Below are positions 9,554 through 20,537 of a DNA stretch of 64,000 nucleotides, one piece after another. Source of the DNA: Portunus trituberculatus (taxonomy: Eukaryota; Arthropoda; Malacostraca; Decapoda; Portunidae); the NCBI RefSeq assembly GCF_017591435.1, contig NC_059303.1, positions 885,001-949,000 on the forward strand. The letters run 5' to 3'. The notes under the pieces are model-generated. The model was not told where the DNA came from and ran no database searches. It was given only the letters and a program-made list of their open reading frames with translations. The position numbers were made by a program, and so were the translations under genes. Within the stretch, counting starts at the first letter, position 1. Every line of letters begins with the position of its first letter.

Positions 9554-10639
9554 ATGACCACTCCAAGACGCCCGCGGTTCCCTGCCGCTTCTGGAAGAAG
9601 GAGGGAGGGAGCAGGCTTCCTAGCACAGGCTCAGACGTTCCTGCTATCCCAGCAGGGAGCCATTGCAGCCTTGCAACGAGATGTTGCAACAATGGGAACG
9701 CCAAGACGCAAGGTCTTCAGTACGGCTGGGCTGGACAAGTGTGACCTAGACATGTCTGCAGCAGACTTTAGGACCTGGCGTCGATCCTTAGAAGACTGGA
9801 TCGAACTCAACGCTGTCGGCAAAGGAGACGCCGCACGTTACATCCGCCTTTTGTGCGCCCCTGAGCTACAGAAAGCGCTCGACGCCAGGTACCCTAAGGC
9901 TCAGTGGGACGCCACTTCCGCTGATGAGGCCCTGGAAAACGTCAGCAGGTTGGTACTACGTACAGCGAACCAGGCAGTGCAGTGGTCAAATTTTTTTGGT
10001 GTTAAGCAGGCCCTGGGAGAATCAGTGAGTGATTACTTTACCAAGTGCTCCCAGATGGTGCTTGACTGTGTTTTTCAGTGCCCGGACTGTGACAAGGATC
10101 TGAGTGATTTTATGCTAGTGCGAAAGCTCATCGCTGGGCTGCGTGACCCAGCCCTACGACGCGAGGTCTTTCAGTGCCACGTAAAGCTTAGAGACGTCGA
10201 CAGTCTTCGGTCATATTGTGTGGCGTTTGAGGCGGCTCAGAGACGCTCACGCTTTCCCGCCAAACCGCCACCCGAGGCTGCTGCTAGTGACGCCTCGCTT
10301 GGCGCCACGAGTGAGGATGACGTCATCGCCGCGGCTGGCCCCAGAGAAGCCCGCCATCGCCTTTGTGGTTACTGCGGCAAGCGGCACCAACCTGGCAGGG
10401 CATCCTGCCCCGCAGCTGACGCCACGTGCCGTGCCTGTGGAAAGCTGGGCCACTTCCAAGCAGTGTGCAAAGGGGGAAGGAAGCCTGCAAGGAAGGACGC
10501 AGTGGCCAGTGCGGTGGTGGCAACCGCCAGAATAACGCGCCAGCCAAAGCTTCAGGTCCTCGTCTCTGGACCGGAGGGCGGCCCACAGCCATCGCGGACA
10601 CAGGTGCGCAGGTGTGTGTGGCTGGCCCCACGCTGTTGA
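9554..10639 (+). CDS. gag: gypsy-1 gag (capsid/nucleocapsid polyprotein)
   Basis: Gag builds the virus-like particle and packages element RNA. I chose the ATG at 9554 because it is the first Met downstream of the LTR and PBS; the frame also stays open through the LTR but that part is upstream of any transcript-based start expected here. Residues about 60-220 look like a retrotransposon capsid (WRRSLEDWIELN, LVRKLIAGLRDP). The C-terminal part holds a CGYCGKRH segment and a classic CX2CX4HX4C zinc knuckle (CRACGKLGHFQAVC). The frame is intact at about 361 residues. The protease frame overlaps the last 200 bases in the -1 frame, the usual gypsy arrangement. Confidence 0.9.
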   Translation: MTTPRRPRFPAASGRRREGAGFLAQAQTFLLSQQGAIAALQRDVATMGTPRRKVFSTAGLDKCDLDMSAADFRTWRRSLEDWIELNAVGKGDAARYIRLLCAPELQKALDARYPKAQWDATSADEALENVSRLVLRTANQAVQWSNFFGVKQALGESVSDYFTKCSQMVLDCVFQCPDCDKDLSDFMLVRKLIAGLRDPALRREVFQCHVKLRDVDSLRSYCVAFEAAQRRSRFPAKPPPEAAASDASLGATSEDDVIAAAGPREARHRLCGYCGKRHQPGRASCPAADATCRACGKLGHFQAVCKGGRKPARKDAVASAVVATARITRQPKLQVLVSGPEGGPQPSRTQVRRCVWLAPRC

Positions 10640-11247
10640 AGACTCTGGGCCTCGCACCCAGGCAGTTGCGGGGGCGCGCCGGCTTGCGCGACCTCGCCGG
10701 CATTAACCTGCCCACCTTGGGTGCCACGACATGCCACTTTAGCATCCCTGGCCACTCTACCCAGCAGGATGTGTACTTCGTGAAGTCGGTGGAAAAGATC
10801 TACTTGTCTCTCGACGCCTGCAGGGATCTGGGTCTGGTACACGCGGACTTCCCGCAGCCTCCACTCAGGGAGGTGGCGAGCGTGGGCGGCGAGAGCGGCA
10901 GCGGTGCCAGCCCGCCACCACCCAGACCGCCTGCCGCGCCACCCAGACCAGCCACCATGCCGCTTTCGCCTCTGGAGGAGAACGTGCCAATGCTACAGGA
11001 GTGGCTTCTCGGGCATTTCTCGACATCGACCTTCGACACCGACCAGTATCCCCTGCCAGTCATGGCGGGACCCCCTCATCACATCTACCTGTCCCCTGAC
11101 GCAACCCCTATGCCTGCCACACCCCCGCCTCCGTTCCGAAGCACTGGGAAGCGGAGGTCAAGCGGCAGCTGGATGAGGACGTTCGGAAAGGCGTTATCCG
11201 TCCTGTCCCTGCAGGAGAGGCCACAGAGTGGTGTGCCAGGATGGTAG
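10426..11247 (+). pseudogene. pol: gypsy-1 pol, protease segment
   Basis: Aspartic protease that processes Gag and Pol. The frame lies -1 relative to gag and overlaps it by 214 bases, so it would be reached by ribosomal frameshifting. The catalytic motif ADTGAQV lies near 10594-10614, followed by LGATTCHF and YLSLDACRDLGL, the last being the hydrophobic-hydrophobic-G-like end of the fold. A Pro-rich linker (about 10900-10960) leads to the RT. A frame change near 11120 separates it from the RT start (WCARMVVVAKK at about 11232). The last residues in this frame, up to 11247, are out-of-frame RT sequence. Confidence 0.8.
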
Positions 11248-12523
11248 TGGTCGCGAAGAAGTCTGGTAAGCCACGCCGCACTGTAGACTTCCAGAAGCTC
11301 AACGCGTGCTGCCAGCGGAGACTCACCACACGCCTGCACCATTCGATATGGCCTCTGGGATCCCGGCCCACACCTACAAAACTGTGGCAGACGCACACTG
11401 GGGGTTCCACCAGGTGGAGCTGGATGAGGAGAGTAGACGCCTCACTACCTTCATTACACCGTGGGGCAGGTACCAATACTGCAGGACGCCCATGGGACAC
11501 TGCGCAGCGGGGGATGCATACACCAAAAGGTTCGATGATGCCATCATCGACCTGCCACGGAAGTACAAGTGTGTCGACGACACGCTCCTCTACGACACAG
11601 GCGTGGAGGGTGCCTTCTGGCACGTCTACGATTTTTTGGAGGTGTGTGCCAAGGCCGGAGTAACACTGAAACCGGAGAAGTTTCGCTTCTGCCAGAGGGA
11701 GGTCGACTTCGTCGGTTACCACTTGGCCTGGGACACGTACAAGCCGACTGAAGAGCGCCTCTCCGCCGTCAGGGACTTCAAGATGCCCGACAAGCCATCG
11801 ATCACAGACGTGCGCTCCTGGTTTGGCTTCATAAACCAGCTGGCGCCTTTTCTGGCCACTGCCCCACTCATGTCGCCTTTCAGGGACCTGCTCAAGAAGC
11901 CAGCAGGTAAGGGCGTCTACTGGGACGAGTGCCTTCACAAGACATTCACGCAAGTGAAAGAGGTCGTCTGTCAGCTAGCCAAGCAGGGGCTGGCATATTA
12001 CGACAAGACCCGGCCCACTATCGCCATCACGGACTGGTGCAAGGACGGCATTGGGTTCGTGGTGATGCAACAGTACTGCTCTTGCCCGCCAGCCGACGCT
12101 CCCCTCTGCTGCAAGGGAGGGTGGCGCCTGGCGTTATGTGGCAGTCGGCACCTCACTCAGGCCGAGGCAGGATACGCGCCAGTGGAGGGAGAGGCCTTGG
12201 CGGTGGCGTGGTGCCTGCGTAAGGCCCGGCTTTTCCTCCTGGGATGCCCCAACCTGGTCATCGCCACGGATCACCGTCCCCTGGTTAAGTTATTTGGTGA
12301 CAGGGCCCTAAAGGACATCGCCAATCCCCGGCTCTTCAGGCTTAAGGAACGGACCCTGCAATATAAGTTCACCATGCGCTTCCTGCCAGGTAAAAACAAC
12401 GCAGCAGCCGACTTCCTATCCAGGTATCCCTCAGCCAAGGCTGCCCCGGACGAGGTGGATGAGGATCAAGACGTCGCTATCGCCGCAGCTATGTCCGCAG
12501 CTGCGGTAGCCGCCCTGACTTGA
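11125..12523 (+). pseudogene. pol: gypsy-1 pol, reverse transcriptase and RNase H
   Basis: RT converts element RNA to DNA; RNase H removes the RNA strand. RT begins with GVIRPVPAGEATEWC and VVAKKSGKPRRTVDFQKLN (frame of 11241). After a one-base frame change in the GG at 11317 it continues from 11319 with VADAHWGFHQVELDEES, the catalytic CVDDTLLYD block (11570) and FRFCQREVDFVGYHL. RNase H follows: AITDWCKDGIGFV (12024), EGEALAVAW, IATDHRPLV (12261) and NNAAADFLSR. CVDD replaces the usual YVDD or YIDD. A stop at 12521-12523 ends the frame; the linker to integrase follows in another frame. Confidence 0.88.
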
Positions 12524-13814
12524 GCGGGTGTACCACCATCGATGAAGAGATGGTGTTGCAAGTGGCGCTTGAGGACCCCACATACCAGTCGCTGGTTTCA
12601 AGAGTGTGCAGCGGCGACTGGCGGCCCCACAAGTCACAGGAGCTCGCCTGCTTACGCCCCTTTACAGCGTACGGGACAGACTGGCAGTGTCCCGTGGCCT
12701 AGTCACCTATACCTATGACCAGGGATGTGTGCGACTCGTCATCCCTGATGTTCTACGTCAACGAGTAGCCACCAGTCTTCATGCCAGCCATCAAGGCCTC
12801 GACTCCATGCTGAGGAGGGCCAGGCAAACAGTGTATTGGCCTGGGATAGAGGGTGATCTGCAGCATCATCGGGCCATGTGCTACACCTGTGACGCCAACG
12901 CGCCTTCACAACCGCCTGAGCCCCTTATCCTCACGCCATCTCCCGATTACCCCTTCCAGCAGACGGTGGCAGACTTATTCCAACTGGGAGGTCAAACTTA
13001 CCTGGTATACGCTGACAGACTCACGGGGTGGCTGGAGGTGGCGCATCTACCCTCGGGTGCCCATTCCGGTAAAATCATGAAGCACCTGAGGCACTTCTTC
13101 ACCAGATGGGGGGCCCCAGAGCAGCTCTCTACTGATGGAGGTACAAACCTAGTGAGTGGGGAAATGACTGCATTCCTCAAGAGGTGGGGAGTCGCGACCC
13201 GTCTCTCATCCGCTCAGTACCCCAATCTAATGGCTGCGCCGAGGCGGCCGTGAAGACAGCCAAGAGGATGTTGCGAGACAACACGGGGACCAGCGGCAGC
13301 CTAGACAACGACAAAGTGTCGCTGGCTCTCCTCCAATACCTCAACACCCCGCTGCGGGGGGTAAACATGTCCCCCGCACAGTTAACGACAGGCAGACAGC
13401 TGAGAGACGGAGTCCCCACAGCCAAGCAGAGACTACAAGGTCAAGCAAGACTGGCAGCAGACCCTGGAAGAGAGGGAGACTCAGATGGCGCAGCGTCACG
13501 AGGAAATACGCCAACAGAGCCCGGGCCAGCGCCGTCGACGACGTCGTCTGCAGCCAGGAGCCCGTGTGTGGGTTCAAAACCAGACTAGCAAGGTATGGAG
13601 CAAGTCTGGTACCGTCGTCGAGGTCCACCCTTACCGCCAGTACGCGGTAAGAATGGACGGGAGTGGTCGCATATCCATACGCACGCGCGGCCACTTGAAA
13701 GAGGCCCCACCACAGCAAGAGCCGCCCGCCTCACCGCGAGAGCCGCTCGCCCCGGTAGGAACACTCGAGCCGCAACCACTCACACCAGAAGCACCTTCAC
13801 CCCCGCCGCCATGA
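12524..13814 (+). pseudogene. pol: gypsy-1 pol, integrase
   Basis: Integrase joins the DNA copy to the host chromosome. An N-terminal zinc region (HASHQGLDSML, then CYTC at about 12882) precedes the catalytic core: first Asp in VADLFQLGG (12968), second Asp in STDGGTN (13130) and the Glu in NGCAEAAVKTAKRM (about 13235). A C-terminal basic module with PGARVWVQNQ and GTVVEVHPYRQYAV follows (13550-13660), then a Pro-rich tail. The frame changes in the C-runs at 12657-12660 and 13220-13223 and again near 13430. Integrase lies after RNase H, the standard gypsy order, in contrast to the LTR element at 14715. Confidence 0.85.
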
Positions 13815-13959
13815 CGGCCAAGGCACAGGGTTCGACCGAGGTGGTTAGAGGACTATGTGACACCATAATTACTTTTTGTTTTGTTCTGTGGACTGGTCAG
13901 TTTAGTTTTTTTTTTTTTTTTCCATTGTCTTAAGATTATGTTTGTTATCCTTACAATCT

Positions 13960-13970
13960 TGAGGGGGAGA
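13960..13970 (+). other. gypsy-1 polypurine tract
   Basis: TGAGGGGGAGA lies directly before the 3' LTR start at 13971, where plus-strand DNA synthesis is primed in LTR elements. Confidence 0.85.
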
Positions 13971-14125
13971 TGTAGGAGTTTTAGTTTCTTGAGAGAGCTG
14001 GCAACTGCGAGCCAGGCTCAAGGACGCATTCAGTGGAGGCGGCAGTGAGACGCCGGCCAGCTTACTGTACACTTGCTGTCATTATACCCACGTCCAGCCG
14101 CTCTGTGTTTCTCTTCAATCCCACA
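13971..14125 (+). repeat. gypsy-1 3' LTR
   Basis: 155 bp, TG...CA ends, matching the two halves of the 5' LTR with a single substitution. Followed directly by the GTTTA target duplication. Confidence 0.97.
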
Positions 14126-14714
14126 GTTTATATTTTATATTTTTTTCTTTTAATCCAAATACGATCACACTTTTTTCCGCAATTTCTCTAACTAGATTTT
14201 CTTTTGTCTTGAGGACTCCTATCATTTTGTTTGTCATATTTTCTTCTTTTTCTTTTAGTTGTTCTTGAATCACCTGAAAATCTTCCTCATCTTTCTTATC
14301 TTAGACTCTCCATGCTTGTACTTCTTTTTTTAATCACGTTCTGTACTCTTTCCTCTTCTTTGTTTACTAGATCTTTCAGCTTCGCTTTTTCTTTCTTGGC
14401 TTTACCGAGTCCTTCTTGAGGCTTCTTCCATCTGCTTCTTGTAGTTAGCTACTTCCTTTTTCAGTTCTTCGTTTTCCGCTCTTAGCTTAGCTTCGTTTTT
14501 TTCCACTTTTTTTTTTTTATCCTTTCTCTCAGTTTTTGAAACTTTTTTCCTATTCTTCATTCTCTTTCATTCCCATACTCTCCTTTATCATTTATCTAGT
14601 TTACGTTCAATAGTCAACACTCTCTTAAGTAGTGAAGTATTCGCCATATCAAACCTTCGAATGCGCTTACTCCCTCATCAACATAGTCATCATCTTCTTT
14701 CATTCTTTCCCTAG
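14126..14714 (-). mobile_element. LINE-B copy 1, ORF1 and 5' UTR segment
   Basis: Continues the LINE-B1 copy interrupted at 8251; it aligns by eye with 57940-58510 of LINE-B4. On the minus strand it encodes remnants of the ORF1 coiled coil. Frames are broken by indels in T-runs. It ends at 14714, where the second LTR element begins after CTAG. Confidence 0.85.
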
Positions 14715-14855
14715 TGTTACAGTACGCTATAGTTTCCCCTAAATTTGTAAGTCTTCTCTTTATTTTGTTTCTTTCGGTTTTAACTTGTATACACTGATAT
14801 GGGTATTTATTAGATTTAAGTACATTGTTATATACATTGGTATGGACATTGGGTA

Positions 14856-15075
<220 letters not shown>

Positions 15076-15250
15076 TTTTTTTTTTTATATTATTGTTTCG
15101 ATTGAAGTGTCACGAACCATGGAATTGGCTGACGTGTCGGTCGGTGATGTGTCCCTAGGATACGTGTTAGCTGGAGCCCTGGGACAAGTCAGATTCGCTT
15201 TGGCAGTTGCCTCGTCTACACTTCCTTCCCCGTGGTTCCAGGTAACTTAA

Positions 15251-16046
15251 CCCATACAGCGTCAGCAGATCTGAGACTTTGTGATTTCGCCAGTGCTGGC
15301 CACATCATGGATTTTTTTTTTTTTTTGCTAAACCAGTCTTAAATGATGTGAAACAAATGAAAATGACAGTCATTCCTCCCAGAACTGACTGGATGTGGTA
15401 TTAATTGGTGCGAGATGTTTTGCGCTAAAGTTAGCAAAGCCTTATGTGACTAGTTTATTCGCTTCCTCGTTTCTCACCAGTCGATCCCCGAGTTGGACAC
15501 ATGCATAATATCGTTCCTGAGTTGAAAGAAAAACAACATGTCATGTTTTGCTGTTTGGGAGTGTTTATAGCTAAAAATAGACACAAGATATCGCAAGGGA
15601 GTGTTGCCTTTCATGGTGCAAATATTTTCCGAGTAATATGTACTTGTTTTTCCTTATAACAAAGCGATTGGAAAATTCTTATTTATGCCATACAAAGTTT
15701 TCACTACCACAATATAACAGTTACCATAAACATCTGAAAACGTAAGAGTAAGTAATGGAAATTACGCTTTGTTCATATTAGCGGAGTTGAGGCGTCAGTT
15801 TCCCACTACACCGAGCTGAAGGCAGCAAAAATTGCTAAAGTTCAAATATGTAATAAATAAATAATGGAAGCATTGATGTTAGCAAGGACGAGGAGGCAGC
15901 ATGGGCAATTTCTACAGTGCATGATGGCAGTATAATGGTAGGTTTTGAGGACGCAATACCTCCGAAAACACGAGGAAGCTCGCCGACGTATCTCAAACAT
16001 CTCTGACGCCCGTTTCGTATCTCGTATGTCTCTGACGCTGTACGGG
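15251..16046. mobile_element. piggyBac-type MITE in a TTAA site
   Basis: 796 bp with inverted ends CCCATACAGCGTCAG (15251) and CTGACGCTGTACGGG (ending 16046; one mismatch), flanked by TTAA on both sides (15247-15250, 16047-16050). The homologous point in the 3' LTR (about 21325) has one TTAA and no insert, which is a natural empty site. TTAA targets and CCC ends are the piggyBac signature. No transposase frame is visible, so it is non-autonomous. Confidence 0.9.
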
Positions 16047-16278
16047 TTAAGTATTGTTCCAGGATTATTTAGGATATTTTTGACATGTTGAGCTCGCACA
16101 ACTGTAGATATTGTATATGTGCCATGTGGTGATGGGTATATGTGGTTTGTGGTGATGATATGTGGGTTGTGGTGATGGTGAAATGTCTTCATTAAATGCA
16201 TTAGCAAGCCCGGCTTAACTGGAAGTTTCTGTGTGCCTTGACCCCTAGACAAGTTACTATTGCTGGCATAACAGAGTA

Positions 16279-16290
16279 TGGGGGCCTGTC
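16279..16290 (+). other. Possible primer binding site of LTR element 2
   Basis: TGGGGGCCTGTC starts five bases after the 5' LTR. Its TGGGGGC start resembles proline-tRNA primer sites, but the match is partial and the assignment uncertain. Confidence 0.4.
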
Positions 16291-16427
16291 GAGATGCGTT
16301 AGTAACGTAACGTACATTGCTCTTCCCCTTAAGTGAAACTGGTGGTATTGTGGCAAGTTACAGGGATGTTCTGGTCCTCTGATTGATTATTTTGTGAGTT
16401 TGCCAGACCTGTACATCACTAGCAGCC

Positions 16428-17510
16428 ATGCCTTTTGATGTGAGTGAATTTATTTCTGAGCCATCCACTGATCTCTTGATTGAGAGTGAAGTAAGGAAGG
16501 ATGATTGGGTCAAGTTGGCTTCTCATTACAAGGTCAATGTTAAAACTTCATGGAGGAAAACCGAGATCAAAAGTGCAGTGATTAATGGCCTTGTGAATAA
16601 GGGGGTACTGACATCAGATGCCTTAAATCTATGTGAGTCTCAGTCAGCTGATAACCTTAAACTTATGGAAATACAGTTAAAAAGAGAAAAACTACAGGAC
16701 CGTGAGCGGGAAAGGGAATTCCAGTTGACAATGTTAGACAAGAAGGCTCAGGTAGATATGAAGCTAAAGGATGATTTTGATGCGACACGAGTTACTAAAT
16801 GGAATCCTCTCTTTAATGAAAATGACCCAGAAGAGTTTTTCCTTCAATTTGAGCATGTTGCACAAACCCTGAAATGGCCTAATCAGTTCTGGGGTGTTTT
16901 GGTTCAGACTACACTAACGGGAAAAGGTTTATCGACTTACTTATCTCTTGAAAGTAGTCAACAGTCTGATTATGAAGCCATGAAAACTGCAGTGCTTTGG
17001 TCCTATGAACTTACTGAGGAATTCTACAGAGCAAAGTTTAGAAACAGTTTCAAGGACCCAAATAAGTCATATGTGGAGTATGCTCCTGCCTTAACTAAAC
17101 TAAAAAACAGATCGCTGTCTGCTAGTGGTGTAAAGACTTATGAACAGTTGTGTGAGCTCATTGTTTTGGAACAATACTTAAGAGGTGTGCCACAGGAAGT
17201 GAGGTTGTATTTGTTAGAGAAGGAAGTGAAGATTTTAGATAAGGCTGCATCTCTTGCAGAGAACTATAGTCTTATTTGCAAATCTCGTAAGAAGGGTTAT
17301 GATAAACCCAGTTCCGACCAAAGCAAATCTCAACTGTATGGTAAGCCTGTAGGTAACGGTAATTATCATAGCAAGAATTTTGCTTATCAGTCCACATATG
17401 CAAAAAATAGTGGAGGAGGTTTGGGTAAAGCTGAGATATGTAATTTTTGTAGAAAAATAGGGTCACTACAAATTCACGTGCCCAAAGTTGGGAAAAAGAA
17501 CTCCTGGTAA
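16428..17510 (+). CDS. gag: LTR element 2 gag, SCAN-like capsid and zinc knuckle
   Basis: Starts at MPFDVSEFISEP (first Met after the leader). Residues about 65-110 are a charged coiled coil (LKREKLQDREREREF). Residues about 125-285 resemble the SCAN/Gmr1-type capsid fold, with FNENDPEEFFLQFEHVA, LTGKGLSTYLSL, YEAMKTAVLWSYELTEE and LCELIVLEQYLRGVP. SCAN domains of vertebrate zinc-finger proteins are held to derive from gag of this retrotransposon group. A zinc knuckle begins CNFCRKIG at about 17440, but its His and last Cys lie in another frame, a one-base break near 17458. Gag and pol were probably one frame in the parent element. Confidence 0.85.
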   Translation: MPFDVSEFISEPSTDLLIESEVRKDDWVKLASHYKVNVKTSWRKTEIKSAVINGLVNKGVLTSDALNLCESQSADNLKLMEIQLKREKLQDREREREFQLTMLDKKAQVDMKLKDDFDATRVTKWNPLFNENDPEEFFLQFEHVAQTLKWPNQFWGVLVQTTLTGKGLSTYLSLESSQQSDYEAMKTAVLWSYELTEEFYRAKFRNSFKDPNKSYVEYAPALTKLKNRSLSASGVKTYEQLCELIVLEQYLRGVPQEVRLYLLEKEVKILDKAASLAENYSLICKSRKKGYDKPSSDQSKSQLYGKPVGNGNYHSKNFAYQSTYAKNSGGGLGKAEICNFCRKIGSLQIHVPKVGKKNSW

Positions 17511-18336
17511 AAATGACGGTGGTGCTGTTGCTAATTGTATGTTTGGCCCAGCAGATTTATCACTACTTAGTAATGAAGTGTCTGCAGTTGTGAAAGATCC
17601 TCAAGAGTTGTTTCAGCCATTTACATTTCGAGGCTTCATCTCGGTTGATGAAGATGGTCAGGTGGTTCCAGTTAATGTATTACGGGATACAGGAGCGTCT
17701 CGTAGTGTAGTAGTGAAGGAGTCGGTTCCTTTTGTTGATGACATTTACACAGGTGAGCATGTTCTGTTGAAAGGAGTAGGTGGAACCACTACTGTGCCAT
17801 TGGCAAAATTCTATCTCAAGACAGAGTTGATTTCTCAGCCCGTTACGGTTGCTGTACAAGATTCTTTACCAGTAGAAGGAGTCACTTTTTTGTTGGGTAA
17901 CGATGTCGCAGGTAGTCTGGTAGTGCCTGACCCTGTTGTTTGCTCTTCTCCATTAGAAAATTATCCTGTTGCTGATGTTAGCAAAGATTTTCCAGAGCTG
18001 TTTCCTGCATGCGCCGTTACTCGCAGCCAAGCCAGTGAGAACACGAACAAGGATGGTGGTGGTACTGCAAGTGATGACCCGGAAGATGATGGACTTGACA
18101 AAATATTGTACGAGGGAGAACCCATACAAGCACCCCTACATGAAGAGACTTGTGTGGCTACTGACCCTGATGCTACTGAAGTTAGTCCTGAGCCAGTGAG
18201 TATGGATGAAGGTGTAATCACAAGAAAAATGTTAGTAGAGGCTCAAAAGGCAGATGTAACACTAACCTCACTGTTTAACAAGGTAGTCACCATGAATGAA
18301 ATTGAAGGCGAACCTGTCTGCTATTACGTTGTCTGA
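17488..18336 (+). pseudogene. pol: LTR element 2 pol, protease segment
   Basis: The frame picks up in the last part of the gag zinc knuckle and runs to TGA 18334-18336. The aspartic protease motif RDTGASRSVV lies near 17684, followed by VHLLKGVGG-like flap sequence (VLLKGVGGTTTVPLAKF) and FLLGNDVAGSLVV, the C-terminal hydrophobic-G block. An acidic linker (DDPEDDGLDKI) and MLVEAQKADVTLTSLF lead towards integrase; the latter resembles the start of the region before the gypsy integrase zinc finger. It cleaves Gag and Pol in the particle. Confidence 0.82.
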
Positions 18337-19440
18337 TGTGCTGATGAGAAAGTTTAGACCTCCTGATGCCCCAGCAGGTGAAACATGGCACGAAGTGAGA
18401 CAAGTTGTAGTACCATGCTGTTACCGGTCTTTGGTGTTGGGTTTAGCTCATGACCACTTAGGGGGTCATTTGGGAGTAAAGAAAACTCTAGATAAAGTTT
18501 TGAAGTATTTCTATTAGCCTGGCATTAACTCGGATATTTCAAAATACTGTAAATCTTGTCACATATGCCAGATTGCTGGTAAACCCAACCAGGTTATTCC
18601 CCGAACACCATTGTATCCAGTTCCTGCTGCTGGTGAACCTTTTTCTGAAGTTATTATTGACTGTGTGGGTTCTCTCCCTAAAACAAGAAAAGGCTATCAG
18701 CACATCTTAACCCTCATGTGCAGGTCCACTCGTTATCCAGAGGCAATTCCTCTAAGAGGAATAACTATTAGACCAATAATCCCCGTCCTACTCCGAATAT
18801 TCACTCAGTTTAGATTACCTAAGGTAGTCCAATCAGATCAAGGTAGCAACTTTACCTCCAAGATATTTAAGCAAGTTATGTCTACCGTAGATATACAACA
18901 TCACTCATCAGCATATCATCCCCAGAGTCAAGGTGTGCTGGAGCAGTGGCATCAAACCATGAAGTCAATGCTTACCAAATACTGCCTTGAGACAGGTAAA
19001 GACTGGGATGAAGGTTTGCCTCTAGTCTTGTATACTATAAGGAGTTCTAGACAAGAAGCTCTTGGATATTCACCCAATGAAATGATGTTTGGCAGGGATA
19101 TACGTGGACCTCTGAAACTCTTACAAGAGTTGGGTGGATGAAGAAAGTGAGGACTTAAGTGAATATGTGAGGAAGGTGAGGGAATGACTGAAACGCGTAC
19201 ATGCTTTTGCAAAGAGTAACCTTATGAAAGCTCAAAAGCAAATGAAGCTCAGCTATGAGCTTTTATTCTTGCCAGATAAAAAAGTACCCTTTACAAGCCA
19301 AATACCAAGGACCCTTTACAGTAATGAAGAAGGAAGGGAACCTAAACTATGTCATTGACACCCCAGGAAGGAGAAAAGATAAAAGATTAGTACATATCAA
19401 CCTACTCAAAGAATACCACGGCAGAGAGCAGGAGGCCAGG
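18296..19440 (+). pseudogene. pol: LTR element 2 pol, integrase (upstream of RT)
   Basis: HHCC zinc region: HDHLGGHLGVKKTL (about 18450) and CKSCHICQ (about 18551). Catalytic core: Asp in VIIDCVGSLPK (18653), Asp in VQSDQGSNF (18828) and Glu in GVLEQWHQTMKSM (18934). The C-terminal part has YQGPFTVMKKEGNLNYVI (about 19297), the GPY/F-type module of gypsy and retroviral integrases. A TAG at 18515-18517 replaces an expected Trp; frames change near 19130 and 19280. Its position before the RT is unambiguous, as RT motifs start only at about 19700. Confidence 0.88.
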
Positions 19441-19564
19441 AGTGAGGTGGTGCAGATCATTACGAGCCTGGAGAGTCAAGATAAGGAGGATGCTGATAAT
19501 GATTTCACGCTAAAGGTAGATGTAAAGCTAAAGAATTCTGACATCTTAACTTCACTAGATTCAA

Positions 19565-20537
19565 AATTATGTCATTTGGAGGCTCAGCAAAAGTCAGAAT
19601 TGGTTTCACTTATAAATAAGTATAGTGATATATATGCAGATGTTCCTAAGCCAACCTCAGCAGTGGAACATGTTATTGTTTTAACTGATGGTGTGGTTCC
19701 TGTGAAACAAGCTCCCTATCGTGTGTCACCAGAAAAGAGGCAGATTTTGAAAGATGAGGTAAAATTTCTACTAGCTAATGGATTGATTGAGCCTAGTGAG
19801 AGTGAGTGGGCATCTCCTTGTGTCTTGATACCTAAGCCGGATGGTTCATTCCGGATGTGTACTGATTATAGATGAGTTAATGCTTTAACCAAAGGAGATT
19901 CTTACCCGCTTCCACGGGTTGATGACATAATTGATTCTGTTGGCAGTGCTAAGTTTATGTATAAAATTGATATGTTGCGAGGTTATTACCAGGTCCCATT
20001 AACTAATAGAGCTAAAATAATAAGTGCCTTCACTACTCCAGATGGATTGTTTCAATATTGTGTCATGCCCTTTGGGCTCAGAAATGCCCCATGTACCTAT
20101 CAACGGTTAACTCCTAGGTTGGTAGAGGGATTAGAAAACGTTCACTGTTACATTGATGATCTTATAATACAATCAAATGATTGGAAAACCCATATAAATA
20201 CTCTTGGTGCCTTGTTTGAGAGAATAAGACAATTTTCACTAACCATAAATCTAGTAAAGAGTGAGTTTGGCCACACAACACTTAGGTTTCTAGGTCATGA
20301 AGTTTGTTTTGGTAATGTTTCCCCTCTGTCAGCAAAGATTGATGCTATTTATAATATGCCTGTACCCAAAACTCGCAAGGATGTCCAGCAATTTCTTGGA
20401 ATAACTGGATATTATAGAAAGTTTTGCCCCAATTTTGCAGAAGTTGTAAATCCTTTGACTGATCTAGTTAGCCCTAAGAAACCTATGAGATGGGATGAAA
20501 AGTGTCAAAATTCATTTGAAAAAATTAAATCCTATTA
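19565..20537 (+). pseudogene. pol: LTR element 2 pol, reverse transcriptase
   Basis: Starts with APYRVSPEKRQILKDEV (19711) and ASPCVLIPKPDGSFRMCTDYR (19809), where TGA at 19873-19875 replaces an Arg codon, then IDMLRGYYQVPL (19965), FGLRNAPCTYQRL (20078), the catalytic CYIDDLIIQ (20147), LRFLGHEV and QFLGITGYYRKFCPNF (20390). The frame ends at 20536-20538. Motifs are of Ty3/gypsy type, not copia type. It is otherwise well preserved. Confidence 0.9.

Larger units (their letters stand above)
8252..14125 (+). mobile_element. Ty3/gypsy LTR retrotransposon 1, complete structure
   Basis: Element with LTRs beginning TGTAGGAGTT and ending AATCCCACA. It is flanked by the 5-bp duplication GTTTA (8247-8251 and 14126-14130) and inserted in LINE-B1. 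Internal order is PBS, gag, protease, RT-RNase H, integrase, polypurine tract: the canonical gypsy order, with no env. The coding part is conspicuously GC-rich against AT-rich neighbours. The two LTRs differ at one base in 155 (A/G at 8290 versus 14009), so insertion is recent. Its 5' LTR was later hit by a hAT element. The frame breaks I could place lie in homopolymers. Confidence 0.95.
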
